From: an uncultured Bacillus sp.
GTDB taxonomy: Bacteria; Bacillota; Bacilli; Bacillales; DSM-1321
Direction of reading: 5' to 3'
NCBI GenBank assembly: GCA_934215995.1
Contig: CAKQBC010000173.1
Span: forward strand, 1-5,690
DNA: 5,690 nucleotides
Made by a program: the position numbers and the translations under genes. Positions 4,855-5,690 of this stretch are shown here, piece after piece; positions within the stretch are counted from its first letter, which is position 1, and each line of letters begins with the position of its first letter. The notes under the pieces are model-generated. The model was given only the letters and a program-made list of their open reading frames with translations. It had not been told where the DNA came from and made no database searches.

Positions 4855-5400
4855 ATGTTCAATTCGATTGTTCAAAAACTCGATATTCTCAATCTTGTTC
4901 TGGCTCTCGCCGCAGGCTATTGTTTACTGGTGAATGTACAGGCATATCTGCAGGGACTGACCATGCTGCTTGCCATCGGCATGCTCCTTTTGGCCAAATA
5001 CCGATACACGAGAATACATATATTCTTTACATACTTTTTCAGCCTATTTTTTTTCGGGTTATTATTTCAGCAAATAGCCGAAAAACCGATTTTCGCCAAT
5101 ATTGAACTTCCATTAAACGGAGCCGTCATCCTTCTGGCAGCTCTATTGCTCAGCGCGATTGCCGCATACGGGAAATTCGGAAGCCATACCCTTTCCCTGT
5201 TATGGTTCGCCTTGCACGCTGTGATGATTTTCGTTTCATCCCGCCTGGCGGGCCCTTCCTTTTTGGATATGTACTGGTCCATCCCGGCACAGAAAGAAAC
5301 CATAAGCGGCTTTTATCCGATTTTATTAGCAGCCATGCTGATCGGCGTCTACTTTGAAAAATATCAGCATGAAATCCGGAATGATAAAATGCTTCGTTAA
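4855..5400 (+). CDS. Integral membrane protein of unknown function
   Basis: The gene encodes a 181-residue, strongly hydrophobic protein that I do not recognise. Six likely membrane segments are visible at about 11-29, 32-47, 54-73, 86-105, 111-130 and 152-167. Short basic turns (KYRYTR, 48-53) and a charged C-terminal tail (EKYQHEIRNDKMLR, 168-181) suggest a cytoplasmic C terminus. There is no signal peptidase site, no clear ligand-binding motif and no conserved charged residue inside a segment to suggest transport chemistry. The ATG at 4855 is chosen from the ribosome-binding site; a GTG nine bases upstream overlaps that site. The gene is divergent from secG and has its own -10 element. No terminator is seen after it, so read-through into the next gene is possible. 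Real coding status is likely, given the good translation signals and the coherent membrane topology. Confidence 0.8.
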   Translation: MFNSIVQKLDILNLVLALAAGYCLLVNVQAYLQGLTMLLAIGMLLLAKYRYTRIHIFFTYFFSLFFFGLLFQQIAEKPIFANIELPLNGAVILLAALLLSAIAAYGKFGSHTLSLLWFALHAVMIFVSSRLAGPSFLDMYWSIPAQKETISGFYPILLAAMLIGVYFEKYQHEIRNDKMLR

Positions 5401-5498
5401 AAAACTGTTGCTCTATCTTTCACATATCAAAATATAGTTTCTGATTCTGATAGACTTTATAATAATGGCAAACAAACAGGATGAAAGGTGCTGACAGA
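5401..5498 (+). other. Spacer between the two plus-strand genes
   Basis: An A/T-rich 98-base gap with no stable hairpin plus T-run after the first gene. It contains a TATAAT box (5458-5463) and the ribosome-binding site AAAGGTG (5484-5490) of the next gene. Confidence 0.6.
5458..5463 (+). promoter_or_regulatory. -10 element for the 3' partial gene
   Basis: A perfect TATAAT, with a predicted start near 5470 and about 30 bases to the ATG at 5499. The matching -35 is poor (TAGTTT at 17 bases), so this may be an activator-dependent promoter or a chance match in A/T-rich DNA. Confidence 0.4.
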
Positions 5499-5690
5499 AT
5501 GAAACAATGCGGTGAATGCTTTGATGGAAAAGTGATGGATGAATCCCACGAAGATTATGAGAAGCTGGACAGGGAACTGATCCGTCTGATTGATGGAGGG
5601 CAATTTTCCTATTACGATGCTTTCAGGCGGGCAAGCAGGCTCTACCCGGCCGTTACACAATGTCCTGATTGCAAGGGAACTGGCCATGTG
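5499..5690 (+). CDS. Partial protein with DnaJ-like Cys-x-x-Cys motifs, cut by window end
   Basis: Sixty-four codons are open to the right edge with no stop, so the gene is 3'-truncated by the window. The ATG at 5499 is preceded by AAAGGTG at eight bases. The visible part begins with a Cys pair, CGEC (residues 4-7), followed by an acidic, probably helical stretch (about 13-33) and a second motif, CPDCKGTGHV (55-64). That motif fits the CxxCxGxG signature of DnaJ-type zinc-binding modules. Two such Cys pairs could bind one zinc ion. There is no J domain in the visible part and no HPD motif, so this is not DnaJ itself. It may be a small zinc-ribbon protein, a chaperone-like accessory factor or a regulator; the family cannot be named from the fragment. 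The coding call rests on the start signals and motif; the length and function are unknown. Confidence 0.7.
   Translation, partial: MKQCGECFDGKVMDESHEDYEKLDRELIRLIDGGQFSYYDAFRRASRLYPAVTQCPDCKGTGHV

Noticed and set aside
5465..5494. Nine-residue leader peptide frame before the partial gene
   Set aside because: It has no ribosome-binding site and the predicted transcription start at about 5470 lies inside it.
5457..5687. 76-codon minus-strand open frame at the right edge
   Set aside because: It is the complement of the plus-strand gene starting at 5499, which has a good ribosome-binding site and paired Cys motifs.

Overview
The window is a piece of a Firmicutes (Bacillales) chromosome. The evidence is a conserved run of minus-strand genes, secG – carboxylesterase (est/yvaK type) – rnr – smpB. 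This is the arrangement known from Bacillus subtilis and relatives, where ssrA (tmRNA) follows smpB. Strong AGGAGG-type Shine-Dalgarno sites, GTG starts and TATAAT promoters fit the same group. Genus cannot be fixed from the sequence; Bacillaceae or Planococcaceae are both reasonable.

Layout from low to high coordinate: (1) positions 1-134 lie downstream of smpB and hold a good minus-strand sigma-A type promoter firing off the left edge, most likely the ssrA promoter; tmRNA itself is not in the window. (2) smpB, minus, 135-602. (3) A 349-base gap (603-951) with no gene. It contains two near-identical copies of a terminator-like hairpin flanking a 238-base non-coding segment whose ends are short imperfect inverted repeats; this looks like a small non-autonomous mobile element that duplicated a palindromic target. 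(4) rnr, minus, 952-3303, and the carboxylesterase gene, minus, 3334-4074, separated by 30 bases and clearly one operon. (5) A 352-base gap (4075-4426) with two tandem terminators for secG, a set of inverted and direct repeats, and a candidate promoter for est-rnr-smpB. (6) secG, minus, with a corrected start at 4660. (7) A divergent intergenic region with promoters for secG and for a plus-strand gene. (8) A plus-strand gene for a six-segment membrane protein of unknown function, 4855-5400. (9) The start of a plus-strand gene (5499 to the right edge) for a protein with DnaJ-like Cys-x-x-Cys motifs.

Functional theme: SecG belongs to the Sec translocon; RNase R, SmpB and (off-window) tmRNA form the trans-translation system, which rescues stalled ribosomes and destroys the faulty mRNA. 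The esterase is a conserved passenger of this operon with no firmly known link to it. The most unusual feature is the mobile-element-like insertion splitting rnr from smpB; the two uncharacterised plus-strand genes are the other items of interest. Nothing here shows a clear new defence or biosynthetic system.
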